The translations under genes were made by a program, and so were the position numbers. A stretch of 64,000 nucleotides of DNA from positions 6,038,306-6,102,305 of the forward strand of contig NZ_SAUH01000001.1 of NCBI RefSeq assembly GCF_004193175.1. The letters run 5' to 3'. This document shows, piece after piece, positions 8,536 to 16,792 of the stretch (position 1 is its first letter; the number at the start of each line of letters is the position of its first letter). The DNA is from Streptomyces sp. RFCAC02 (GTDB taxonomy: Bacteria; Actinomycetota; Actinomycetes; Streptomycetales; Streptomycetaceae). The notes under the pieces were generated by a model, which made no database searches, had not been told where the DNA came from, and worked only from the letters and a program-made list of their open reading frames with translations.

Positions 8536-9632
8536 TCAGGGACGGCCGGCGGCCAGCCAGGCCCACGTTCCGGTCCGTACGAAGTCCGCGAGCAGGGTCT
8601 CGTACGGCGCGGGATCCAGCCCTCGCGCGCGCACCCACGCCGGGTCCCCGTGGGTGCGTCGGTAGGGCACGCCGCCGTCTCCGACGAGCGTCACGATGCT
8701 GCCGCGCGTCCCGGATTCCCGCATGCGGGCCGCCAGATGGCACACGCCCCACAGACCGGTGCCGGCCGCGGGGCCGGCGTCTACGTCCGCCGCGTCGCGC
8801 AGCCACCGCATTGCCGCGACGGAGGCGGCGTCGGGCACCGGGATCACCAGGTCGATCACCGACGGGAGGAAGGCTGGCTCGGTCCTCGGGCGGCCGATGC
8901 CGGGGATGCGGGACGGCATGCCCGTCGCGTAGTCGGCGCAGTCGGTGGCCCAGGCGGGGAAGTACGCGGAGTTCTCGGGATCGACCACGGCGAGGCGGGT
9001 GGGCAGACCGTGACGCCGCAGGTGGCGCCCGACGGTGGCGGAGGTGGCTCCCGTACCGGCGCCGGTGACGATCCACGTCGGGAGGGGGTGGGGTTCCTCC
9101 CGGAGCTGGCCGATGATCTCCTCGGCGACGGACGGCGCGTCGTCACCGACCGTCGCGGCGGCGGCGCGCGCGAAGTGGTCGAGGAAGCAGCCGCCCGCGC
9201 GGTCCGCCACTTCCCGGGCCTCCTCCGCCACCGCGGCGGGCGGCCCCCGGCCACCTGCCACCCGCCTCCTGCCCGTTCGACCCGTTCCAGGACGGCCGGC
9301 GGGGTCTTCGCCGGCACGACGGCGGTGAATGGCAGTCCGAGCAGTGCGGCAAGCCGCGCCCCGGCGACGGCGACGGCCCCACCGGTGGCCACGTACACCG
9401 GCGTCCCCGGGCCGATCTCGCCCGCGGTGATCGCATGGGAGAAGATCGCGCGCATCAGGCGGTACTTCGAACTACCAGTGGGAAGCACCGACTCGTCCTT
9501 GAGATACACATCGACACCATCGGCACCGGGCAGAACGAGACGCCGCAGCGGCGTGGGGACGCTCCCGGAAGCATCGGCATACAGCCGCCGGACGGCTGCG
9601 CGAGCCCACGCGTCGTAACGCCTCTCACTCAT
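8536..9632 (-). pseudogene. PLP-dependent cysteine synthase family protein, frame broken
   Basis: Two adjacent frames give one protein of about 365 residues. The first (start ATG 9632) has ADGVDVYLKDESVLPTGSSKYR, with the PLP-binding Lys in SSKYR, and YVATGGAVAVAGARLAALLG. The second (from about 9260 down to the stop at 8536) continues with REVADRAGGCFLDHFARA, TWIVTGAGTGATSATVGRHLR and VVDPENSAYFPAW. The break lies between roughly 9233 and 9280, near a run of five C at 9244-9248; adding one base would restore the frame. Both halves keep good codon usage and intact motifs, so this may be a sequencing indel or a very recent mutation. Family role: cysteine synthase-like or related beta-replacing enzyme. 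Confidence 0.8.
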
Positions 9633-9686
9633 GGCACGAGCCCTCCCCCGGCACAGCTCGACGACAAGCCCCATACATCACATGTC

Positions 9687-9703
9687 TCCCTAGTAGACAG
9701 GGA
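9687..9703. promoter_or_regulatory. inverted repeat upstream of the PLP enzyme gene
   Basis: TCCCT, seven bases, AGGGA, 55 bases upstream of the PLP-enzyme start and between it and the kinase stop at 9751. Candidate operator for a sulfur/cysteine regulator (inference only); it could equally be part of a weak terminator for the kinase gene, but there is no T tract. Confidence 0.3.
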
Positions 9704-9750
9704 TTCGTACCCCAACGGGATGGTCGGGCTCGCGTGTTCGAGAACGCGGC

Positions 9751-12213
9751 TCACCCGACATCGGCCGCATCACCGATCTCCGTGGCCGCCTCGGCCGGTG
9801 TCGCCTCGCCCAGGATCACGCTCCGCGCGCTCTCCCCGACGGCGGCCGACAGGCCGGGGATCCCGAGCTGCTCCCAGTCGGGCTGGAAGCCGGTCGCCGC
9901 GGTCAGGACGCCGACCGGGGCCGCCAGCGGTTCGTCCGGGACCACGTCGGCCGCGTCCACCAGGATCGGCAGGGCACCCGTCCCGGTCACGCCGGACTGC
10001 TGGGGGCGTTCCGCGAGGAAGAGGGCGAAGGCGGCCGCCTCCGGCGGGGCACCGGCCGAGACGGCCATGCCCTCGGCGTACCCCAGGATCTCCGTGGCGG
10101 AGCCCGCACCGTCCTCGACGGCCGGGAAGGGGAAGAAGCCGATGCCGTCCGCCCCGCCGTCCTCCTCGGCGTAGTACCTCGGCGCCCACTGTCCCGTCAG
10201 CTCCATCGCGGCCTCACCGCGGGCGAACACCGGCACCTGCCCCGTCATGTAGTCGGCGCTTTCAGCCTGTGCGGGGAACGGATCGAGTGCCGCGAGTTCC
10301 TGGAGCAGCTCACCCGCCCGCGTGAAGGCGGGCGCGCTGAAGTCGGCCGTCCGGGCGGCGTTCGTCAACGCTTCCCCGCCTGCCGTGCGCAGCGCCAGGT
10401 ACGTCCAGTAGTAGGCGCTGGGCCAGGATTCGCCGAGGGCGAGTGCGATGGGTGTGACCCCCGCGTCCCTGAAGGTGCGCACGGCGTCGAGGAAGGCGGA
10501 CCACGTCTCCGGGACGGCGACTCCCCAATCCTCGAAGAGCGCCTGCCGGTACCAGAAACCGATCACACCCGCTTGCTGGGGCACGGCGTGGAGGGCGCCG
10601 CCGTCCTCCGCGCGGAAGACGTCGAGCAGGTGCGGGTTGAGCGCCTCGGCGGCCGGCTCCACCGCGACCGCGAGATCGGCCAGGTGGCCCATGCCCGCGA
10701 GTTCGGCGGCCAGCGCCGGGGAGACCCGGAGGACGTCGGGGCCGCTGCCCGCCGCGACACTCGTCGTCACCTGGGCGTCGTAGTTCGCCGCGTCGGGGAG
10801 GAACTTCTCGATGGTGACACCGGGGTGCTCGGCCATGAACTCGTCGGCCCAGCCGTCGTAGACGTCCTGATTCGCGTCGTCGGCGGGGTACGCCCACGTC
10901 AGGGTCACGGGCGCCGACTGCGCGGAATCGTCACCGGGCGTGGTGCTCGGGTCGTCCGCCTCACCGGGCGGGGTGGGGTCGTCGTCCGCCACCGCGCCGC
11001 CGCCGTCGTCACGCCCCAGCAGCCACCAGCCGCCGAGGGCGGCCGCGCCGGCGGCCCCGACCGCCGCACCGCCGAACAACGCCTGGCGCCGGGTGATGCG
11101 GGCGGTACGGGCCGGCGGTCCCGGGGCCTGGGTCAGCGGCAGCGGCGTGGGCAGGGGCGCGTACCAGTCCGGGCGTACGACACCCTGCGGAGTGGACGCG
11201 GCAGGAGGCGTCGCCGGCGGTGGCGGGACAGCGGGGGACGAGCCCGGGGGAGGCGATGCGGGCGGTGGCGGAACGACCGGCGGGGCCGCGCCCGGTGCGG
11301 GTTCGGCCGGCACGGCCGACACACGCTCCTGGATCGCGGCGGCCACGGGTGCGGGAAGCCAGCCGGCGCGCTGGAAATTCTCCGTGGTGGGCGGCGGCGG
11401 GGCGTCCCCGTCCGGCGCGGCGGCCAGCAGCCGCAGGATGCCGTCCAGCGTGGGCCGCCGCTCCGGCTCCTTCGCCAGGCACGCCTCGATCACGCCGCGC
11501 AACTCGCCGGGGACGGCCGCCAGATCGGGCTGCTCGTAGACGATCCGGAAGTTGACGCCGTGCGCCTCGCCCTCGCCGAAGGGCGCGGAGCCCGACGCGA
11601 CATGGGCCAGGAGGACGCCCAGCGCGAACACGTCCGCGGGCGGTCCGACGGCACGGCCCGTCAGTTGCTCGGGGGACATGAAGCCGGGTGTCCCGACGAG
11701 CGCGCCGGTGGACGTGAGGCGGCTGGCGTGGACGCTCATCGAGATGCCGAAGTCGATCACGCGCGGGCCGTCCGGGCCGAGCAGCACGTTCGACGGCTTG
11801 AGGTCCCGGTGGACGACACCGGCGGCGTGGATGGCCTGCAGCGCCTCGGCGATGGCCATGCCCAGCGCGCGGACGGCGTACGGCGGCCAGGCTCCGTACG
11901 CCGCGATCGCGTCGTCGAGCGGGATGCCGGCGACGAACGTCGTGGCGAGCCACGCGGGATCGCCCTCCGGATCCGCGTCGACGACGGCCGCGGTGAAAGC
12001 ACCGCCGACCCGGCGGGCCGTCTCCACCTCGCGGGCGAACCGCCGCAGGAACCCGGGCTCGTCGGCCAGCTCCGGGCGCACCACCTTGACCGCCACCCAG
12101 CGCCCGGCGGGTGAGCGCCCCAGGTAGACCTGCCCCATGCCACCAGCGCCGAGCCAGGCGACGATCCGGTACCGGCCGATCTGTCGTGGGTCTTGCGCTC
12201 TCAACTCCCGCAC
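9751..12213 (-). CDS. Ser/Thr protein kinase fused to an extracellular ABC-type solute-binding domain
   Basis: 820 residues in one uninterrupted frame, GTG start at 12213. Residues 14-265 are a complete Hanks-type kinase: Gly loop LGAGGMGQVY, Lys43 in VAVKVV, catalytic VVHRDLKPSN (Asp137), IDFG (Asp154), and GTPGFMSPEQ. Residues 270-370 are a Pro/Ala-rich juxtamembrane linker. About 378-400 is a single membrane segment preceded by RITRR. Residues 435-820 form an extracellular type-1 sugar-binding-protein-like domain (VTLTWAYPADDANQDV at its start, then SGPDVLRVSPALA, TWSAFLDAVRTF, FARGEAAMELTGQW). No transporter permeases are adjacent. Best read as a receptor kinase that senses an extracellular solute; ligand and targets are unknown. 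Divergent from the acetyltransferase gene. Confidence 0.9.
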   Translation of the reverse strand: MRELRAQDPRQIGRYRIVAWLGAGGMGQVYLGRSPAGRWVAVKVVRPELADEPGFLRRFAREVETARRVGGAFTAAVVDADPEGDPAWLATTFVAGIPLDDAIAAYGAWPPYAVRALGMAIAEALQAIHAAGVVHRDLKPSNVLLGPDGPRVIDFGISMSVHASRLTSTGALVGTPGFMSPEQLTGRAVGPPADVFALGVLLAHVASGSAPFGEGEAHGVNFRIVYEQPDLAAVPGELRGVIEACLAKEPERRPTLDGILRLLAAAPDGDAPPPPTTENFQRAGWLPAPVAAAIQERVSAVPAEPAPGAAPPVVPPPPASPPPGSSPAVPPPPATPPAASTPQGVVRPDWYAPLPTPLPLTQAPGPPARTARITRRQALFGGAAVGAAGAAALGGWWLLGRDDGGGAVADDDPTPPGEADDPSTTPGDDSAQSAPVTLTWAYPADDANQDVYDGWADEFMAEHPGVTIEKFLPDAANYDAQVTTSVAAGSGPDVLRVSPALAAELAGMGHLADLAVAVEPAAEALNPHLLDVFRAEDGGALHAVPQQAGVIGFWYRQALFEDWGVAVPETWSAFLDAVRTFRDAGVTPIALALGESWPSAYYWTYLALRTAGGEALTNAARTADFSAPAFTRAGELLQELAALDPFPAQAESADYMTGQVPVFARGEAAMELTGQWAPRYYAEEDGGADGIGFFPFPAVEDGAGSATEILGYAEGMAVSAGAPPEAAAFALFLAERPQQSGVTGTGALPILVDAADVVPDEPLAAPVGVLTAATGFQPDWEQLGIPGLSAAVGESARSVILGEATPAEAATEIGDAADVG

Positions 12214-12337
12214 GCGGCAAGCCTACTGATACGAACGTGATGGCGGTGGCGTCCGTTTGTCACACCGGTGCATCAGTGCTCCGCCGCCGACAGCCCACCA
12301 CCGGCGCACCCGCGTGCCGCGACGAAGGAGAGCAAGG

Positions 12338-12970
12338 ATGACCGATCCCGTACCCACCGCCGGCGGCCGCCTGCCCGGAGCCGTGAACATCACGGGTCTC
12401 GGCCTGCAGTTGCGGGAGTGGGACGATGCCGATGCGCCGGTGATGGTGGAGTTGTTCGACGAACCCCAGGTCGGCCGGTGGACGCCCCTGCGGCACCCGT
12501 TCGACCTGGCCGCCGCCCGCACCTATCTCGACCAGGCCCGCACCCGCCGTGCCGAGGGGCGCAGCATCCAGCTCGCCATCACCAGTGACGGGCGGACCGC
12601 GCTCGGCGAGATCCTGTTGTTCGTCGCGGGTCCCGACGGGCCTTCGAATGGCGGCCCGTACGCCGAACTCGCCTACGCCGTCGGCAGCCGTCATCGGCGG
12701 CAGCGCCTGGCAGCCCGCGCGGTACGGCTGATGACCGACTACGCCTACCACGCCCTGGCACTGCAGCAGGTCGTCCTGCGCATCGACCCCGACAACGCGG
12801 CCAGCACGGCTGTGGCCCGCGCCACCGGTTTCCACGTCACCGACGCCGCCCCGGTCACCAGGGGGCGCGGGCCACTGCTGACCTGGCGCCACCAGGCCCC
12901 CGCGTCCTTGCCCCGCCCCTCGTACGAAGACGGGCAGGAGAACGCCCCGAGGCCCTTTCCGGCCACCTGA
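12338..12970 (+). CDS. GNAT family N-acetyltransferase
   Basis: 210 residues. GNAT fold of the RimJ/ribosomal-alanine type: LQLREWDDADAPVMVELFDEP at the start, then the ELAYAVGSRHRRQRLAARAVRLM segment, which corresponds to the acetyl-CoA site (canonical R/Q-x-x-G-x-A appears here as RRQRLA), and VVLRIDPDNAASTAVARATGF. The missing Gly in the acetyl-CoA loop is slightly atypical. ATG at 12338 is chosen over an upstream in-frame codon because AAGGAG lies 10 bases upstream and the first residues then fit the family. Substrate unknown. The C-terminal 25 residues are low-complexity. Confidence 0.82.
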   Translation: MTDPVPTAGGRLPGAVNITGLGLQLREWDDADAPVMVELFDEPQVGRWTPLRHPFDLAAARTYLDQARTRRAEGRSIQLAITSDGRTALGEILLFVAGPDGPSNGGPYAELAYAVGSRHRRQRLAARAVRLMTDYAYHALALQQVVLRIDPDNAASTAVARATGFHVTDAAPVTRGRGPLLTWRHQAPASLPRPSYEDGQENAPRPFPAT

Positions 12971-13097
12971 ACCGCCACCGTCCGACGGCCCGGGCGACTG
13001 CGCCGGGCGGCGCGTGCCCCAAGGCCGACCGCCGTACTGTCAGGAGTACGGGACCCGCGGCGGCGCGACGCCGGGGCACGAGCACGTGGGGCGAGGA

Positions 13098-13763
13098 ATG
13101 CGAACCGGGGAACATCGAGGAGCCGCCGACGCGGCACTGCTGCGGGACCGGCTGCGGCACGTCCGCTGGATCGGCGGCGGGAGCGGCGGCGGCAAGTCGA
13201 CGGTCGCGCGTCGCCTGGCGGAACGGCACGGCCTGACCGTGTACGCGACGGACGACGTCATGCCGGACCACGCGCGCCGCAGCACACCGGAAGAAGCCCC
13301 GGAACTGGCCCGCTTCATGGCGATGGACATGGACGAGCGGTGGGCGCACCGCTCTCCCCGGACCATGCTGGACACCTTCCACTGGTACCGGGGCGAGTGC
13401 TTCGGGCTGATCGTGGAGGACCTGCTGCGGCTGCCGGCCGGCAGGGGAGTGGTCGCCGAGGGCTTCCGGCTCCTGCCGCACCTCGTCGCGCCGCTGCTGT
13501 CAGGACCGGAGCAGGCGGTGTGGCTGCTGCCGACGCCCCGGTTCCGCGAGGCGGCGTTCGAGAGCCGCGGCACGGCCTGGGACATCCCGGGCAGGACCAG
13601 CGACCCCGCGCGCGCGTCGCGCAACCTGCTGGAGCGCGACGGGATGTTCACCGACCGCCTCGCCGCCGGGACCGGGCGCCTCGGCCTGCGGTCGATCGAG
13701 GTGGACGCCCCGCTGAGCGAGGACGGACTCACCGGGCGGGTGGCACGCGCGCTCGGACTCTGA
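13098..13763 (+). CDS. P-loop NTPase, AAA/adenylate-kinase-like, function unknown
   Basis: 221 residues. A Walker A motif GGGSGGGKST sits near residue 30, followed by VARRLAERHGLTVYATDDVMP, as in small-molecule kinases where an Asp pair follows the first strand-helix unit. VVAEGFRLLPHLVAPLL is the Walker-B-like strand. The rest is helical with TMLDTFHWYRGECF. This pattern is common in uncharacterised actinomycete phosphotransferase-like proteins. ATG at 13098 is preferred over a GTG at 13014 because GCGAGGA precedes it. Transcribed alone and ends at a strong convergent hairpin with the terD-type gene. Confidence 0.75.
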   Translation: MRTGEHRGAADAALLRDRLRHVRWIGGGSGGGKSTVARRLAERHGLTVYATDDVMPDHARRSTPEEAPELARFMAMDMDERWAHRSPRTMLDTFHWYRGECFGLIVEDLLRLPAGRGVVAEGFRLLPHLVAPLLSGPEQAVWLLPTPRFREAAFESRGTAWDIPGRTSDPARASRNLLERDGMFTDRLAAGTGRLGLRSIEVDAPLSEDGLTGRVARALGL

Positions 13764-13776
13764 ACCGCCGGGCACC

Positions 13777-13814
13777 GCGCCGGTCCGCCCCCGCCGCGTG
13801 GGGCGGACCGGCGC
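13777..13814. terminator. hairpin between convergent genes
   Basis: Fifteen-base perfect stem (13777-13791 GCGCCGGTCCGCCCC, pairing with 13800-13814) and an eight-base loop. It stands between the P-loop protein stop and the TerD stop and can serve both strands. No long T tract, as is usual in high-GC actinomycetes. Confidence 0.8.
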
Positions 13815-13822
13815 ACGGGACC

Positions 13823-14407
13823 TCACTTGTTGACGGCGAAACGCATCAGGGAGATCTCGTCGCCCTGCTTGATCTTGCCGGTCTCGTTGATCACCTGGAG
13901 CTTCCAGCTCTGGCCGACCCGGATGGCCTTGGCGACGGCGCAGCCGTTGTCGTTCGTGAGCAGGCTCGGCCAGATGTCGGCGACCTGCTGGCTGCTGCCG
14001 CCCGTCGCGTCGTAGACCTTGATGCTGACGTTGCGCGCCTTCTGGAAGGAACTCATCTTCTTGAAGGCGGCCGCGACGAACACGATCGCGGTGATGTTCG
14101 GGGGCAGGCGGTCGAACTCGACGGTCACCGTCTCGTCGTCGCCCTCGCCGCGCCCCGACTGGTTGTCCCCGGAGTGGAGCAGCGCCCCGTTGCCCAGCGG
14201 GTCGGTGGAGTCGAGACCGGCGAGCCGCACCGGGTCGTCGCCCTGCATGGCGATGGCTATGAGGTCAAGGTCGGTGCCCATCTTGCGGCGGAGCTTGCCG
14301 ATCACGCCGCCGCTGCTGCCCGCGGTCGGGTCCCAGGAGACTCCGATGGACAGGTGGGTCACGCCGTCCAGGTCGGCGGGTCCGTCGTCCTTCGTCAAAG
14401 TGATCAT
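13823..14407 (-). CDS. TerD family protein
   Basis: 194-residue cytoplasmic protein of the TerD/TerZ/CABP family linked to tellurite resistance and calcium binding. Signatures are THLSIGVSWDPTAGSSGG, DLDLIAIAMQGDDP, the acidic loop GDNQSGRGEGDDETVTVEFDRLP that provides Ca2+ ligands, and VFVAAAFKKM. ATG at 14407 with GAGGATCACCC upstream gives the normal N-terminus (MITLTK). Actinomycetes typically carry many such paralogues; no other ter genes are adjacent here, so a role in a complete tellurite system is not supported by context. Confidence 0.92.
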   Translation of the reverse strand: MITLTKDDGPADLDGVTHLSIGVSWDPTAGSSGGVIGKLRRKMGTDLDLIAIAMQGDDPVRLAGLDSTDPLGNGALLHSGDNQSGRGEGDDETVTVEFDRLPPNITAIVFVAAAFKKMSSFQKARNVSIKVYDATGGSSQQVADIWPSLLTNDNGCAVAKAIRVGQSWKLQVINETGKIKQGDEISLMRFAVNK

Positions 14408-14597
14408 GGGTGATCCTCGTCTTCGGTGGCCGGGTAGGAGTGCCGTGTATGAGTGCAGTCTGCCTGGTCGTCTCCGGCTCCGGCGCATCAGGTCCGGTAT
14501 GGGACGTTCCGCGCCCGGTGTTCGTGTCGTGTGCGTACGTCCGCGCGGGGCCGGGTGGTTCACCGCCGTCCTGCGGCCGGTTCCGGCCCCTCAATTG

Positions 14598-14627
14598 TTT
14601 GCCCCTACAACTTAATCGTGGCACGAT
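14598..14627 (+). promoter_or_regulatory. candidate promoter/operator of the sugar dehydrogenase unit
   Basis: TTTGCCCCTACAAC (14598-14611) overlaps a -35-like TTGCCC, 17 bases before a weak -10 at 14622-14627 (CACGAT). It matches 11 of 14 bases of the element upstream of the importer operon at 20533-20546. Transcription would start at or near the ATG (14634), giving little or no leader. The ROK regulator encoded between the two sites is the obvious candidate to bind both (inference). Confidence 0.5.
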
Positions 14628-14633
14628 GAGCCC

Positions 14634-15797
14634 ATGTGGATAGCCGACTCGGGCACGGATTCCCTCACGGCCGGCGTGATCGGGGGAGGTTCCATCGCGG
14701 AGGTGCACAGCCGCGCGATCCGTGCCGCCGGCGGCACGCTGCGGGGCGTCGCCTCCAGTGCCCCGGAACGTGCGCGCGCGGCGGCACAGCGGTTCGAAGC
14801 GGCCCGCTGGTACCCCTCGCCGGACGACCTGATCGCGGACGACGCGATCGACATCGTGCACATCTGCAGCCCCAACGGCACGCACGCCGCGTACGCGGGC
14901 GCGGCCCTGGCGGCCGGCAAGCACGTCGTCTGCGAGAAGCCCCTCGCCACCACCCCGTCCGCCGCCGGGGAACTCACCGCGCTCGCCGAGCGCAGCGGCC
15001 TGGTGGCCGCCGTCCCCTTCGTCTACCGCTACCACCCGATGGCGGCCGAGGCCAGTGCGCGCGTCGCCGCCGGCGCGCTCGGCCCGCTCGTCGGCGTCCG
15101 CGGCTCCTACCTCCAGGAGTGGCGGCTCGCCTACGACGAGGACGGCTGGTGGAGCCTGCCGGCGGCGACGGGACCGTCCCGCGCCTTCGGCGACATCGGC
15201 TCCCACCTCGGCGACCTCGTCGAGTTCATCTCCGGCGACCGCGTCGTCCGGGTCGGGGCCGTCACCCGGACCGTGCGCGAGCACAGCCCCGGCGGCCGCA
15301 GGCTCACCACCGAGGACATCGCGGCGCTCACCGTCGAACTGGCCGGCGGCGCGGTGGGCACCCTGATGGTGTCCCAGATGGCCCTCGGCCGGAAGAACCG
15401 CCTCAGCGTCGAGATCTCGGGCACCGAGGCCAACCTCGCCTTCGACCAGGAGAATCCCGAGTCGCTCTGGTACGCCGACCGCGCCGCCGGCGCGCGGCAC
15501 ATCCCGCGCGACGCCCCCCGCCTGTCCCCGGAGGCCGCCCGGCTGTCCGTCCTGCCCGCAGGACACCCCATGGGCTACCAGGACGCGTTCAACGCCTTCG
15601 TCCGCGACGCCCACGACGCCGTGCGCGGCCGCGTCAGCCCCGCGCTGCCGACGTTCCGCGACGGACTGGCGATGGTCCGGCTCACCCAGGCCGTGATCGA
15701 GGCAGCGGCGACCGGCGCCCGCGTGCCGGTCGGCACCCCCGAGCCCCCACTGACCCCACCGACCCCACCGACCGAGGAGGTCCCCGCCCATGGGTGA
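14634..15797 (+). CDS. Gfo/Idh/MocA family oxidoreductase
   Basis: 387 residues. NAD(P)-dependent dehydrogenase of sugars or inositols. N-terminal Rossmann domain: AGVIGGGSIAEVHSRAI, DIVHICSPNGTHAAYA, and the family's catalytic Lys motif GKHVVCEKPLATT. C-terminal substrate domain includes FGDIGSHLGDLVEFISGD, with the GxHxxD-type motif (GSHLGD). First gene of a plus-strand unit: its stop overlaps the start of the isomerase gene by eight bases, and a ROK regulator follows. Likely reduces or oxidises a keto/hydroxy group of a sugar derivative imported by the CUT1 system encoded at 20.7-23.9 kb. Confidence 0.92.
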   Translation: MWIADSGTDSLTAGVIGGGSIAEVHSRAIRAAGGTLRGVASSAPERARAAAQRFEAARWYPSPDDLIADDAIDIVHICSPNGTHAAYAGAALAAGKHVVCEKPLATTPSAAGELTALAERSGLVAAVPFVYRYHPMAAEASARVAAGALGPLVGVRGSYLQEWRLAYDEDGWWSLPAATGPSRAFGDIGSHLGDLVEFISGDRVVRVGAVTRTVREHSPGGRRLTTEDIAALTVELAGGAVGTLMVSQMALGRKNRLSVEISGTEANLAFDQENPESLWYADRAAGARHIPRDAPRLSPEAARLSVLPAGHPMGYQDAFNAFVRDAHDAVRGRVSPALPTFRDGLAMVRLTQAVIEAAATGARVPVGTPEPPLTPPTPPTEEVPAHG

Positions 15798-16770
15798 GCC
15801 GAGCAACCGTCCCGTCACCCTGTTCACCGGCCAGTGGTACGACGTCCCGTTCGAGCGGATCGCCGCCGACGCGGCGGCCTGGGGCTACGACGGCGTCGAG
15901 GTCGACTGCGGCAACCACCTCGACCTCGTGCGCGCCGAGGAGGACCCGCGCTACCTGGACCGCTTCCGCGCCGTCCTCGACGAACACGGCCTCGGCGTAT
16001 GGGCGCTGTCCCACCACGCGGCGGGCAACGCGGTCGGCACCCCCGCCTTCGACTTCCGCCACGCCGGCCTCCTGCCGCCCCACATCTGGGGCGACGGCGA
16101 GGCGGAGGGCGTGCGGGCACGCGCCGCCGAGTCGATGAAGCGCGCCGCCAGGGTCGCCGGGAAGCTCGGCGTCCGGCGGATCGTCGGCTTCTCCGGCTCG
16201 TCGATCTGGCCCTACGCCATCGGCTTCCCCGGCGTCTCCGAGGACGTCATCGAGGCCGGCTACGAGGACTTCGCCGCCCGCTGGAACCCGATCCTCGACG
16301 TGTTCGACGCCGAGGGCGTCGTGTTCGCCCACGAACCGCACCCCGGCGAGATCGCCTACGACCACTGGACGGCGCGCCGCGCCCTGGAAGCGGTGGACCA
16401 CCGCCCCGCGTTCGGCTTCAACTGGGACCCGAGCCACCTGATGTGGCAGGGCATCGACCCGGTCGGCTTCATCACCGACTTCGCCGACCGCATCCACCAC
16501 GTCGACTGCAAGGACACCCGGCTGCGCCCGCGTGACGGCCGCGCCGGTATCCTCGGCTCGCATCTGCCGTGGGGGGATCCCAGGCGCGCGTGGAACTTCG
16601 TCACGATCGGGCACGGTGACGTCCCGTGGGAGGATGCCTTCCGGGCGCTGACGGCCATCGGGTACACCGGTCCCGTCTCCGTGGAGTGGGAGGACATGGG
16701 GATGGACCGCGCCCACGGTGCCGCCGCGGCCCTCGCACACATCCGTTCCCTGCAGTGGCCGTCGCCGTGA
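15790..16770 (+). CDS. sugar phosphate isomerase/epimerase-type TIM-barrel protein
   Basis: 326 residues, AP-endonuclease-2-like TIM barrel. Probable metal-ligand set typical of the family: Glu in VVFAHEPHPGEI, Asp in FNWDPSHLMWQG, His in RIHHVDCKDTR, and Glu in VSVEWEDMGMD. GAGGAGGT lies eight bases before the ATG, which is inside the end of the dehydrogenase gene, so translation is coupled. Members of this fold isomerise, epimerise or dehydrate keto sugars and inosose, and some act on 3-keto-glycosides. The precise reaction cannot be read from sequence. Confidence 0.88.
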   Translation: MGEPSNRPVTLFTGQWYDVPFERIAADAAAWGYDGVEVDCGNHLDLVRAEEDPRYLDRFRAVLDEHGLGVWALSHHAAGNAVGTPAFDFRHAGLLPPHIWGDGEAEGVRARAAESMKRAARVAGKLGVRRIVGFSGSSIWPYAIGFPGVSEDVIEAGYEDFAARWNPILDVFDAEGVVFAHEPHPGEIAYDHWTARRALEAVDHRPAFGFNWDPSHLMWQGIDPVGFITDFADRIHHVDCKDTRLRPRDGRAGILGSHLPWGDPRRAWNFVTIGHGDVPWEDAFRALTAIGYTGPVSVEWEDMGMDRAHGAAAALAHIRSLQWPSP

Positions 16771-16792
16771 CGGCGGACCGGAGGTCGACATC

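Noticed and set aside
9751..12213. The kinase/binding-protein fusion as a sequencing artefact joining two genes
   Set aside because: Kinase, linker, membrane segment and ectodomain follow in one frame in the order expected for a receptor kinase, and the ectodomain has no separate signal peptide or start.
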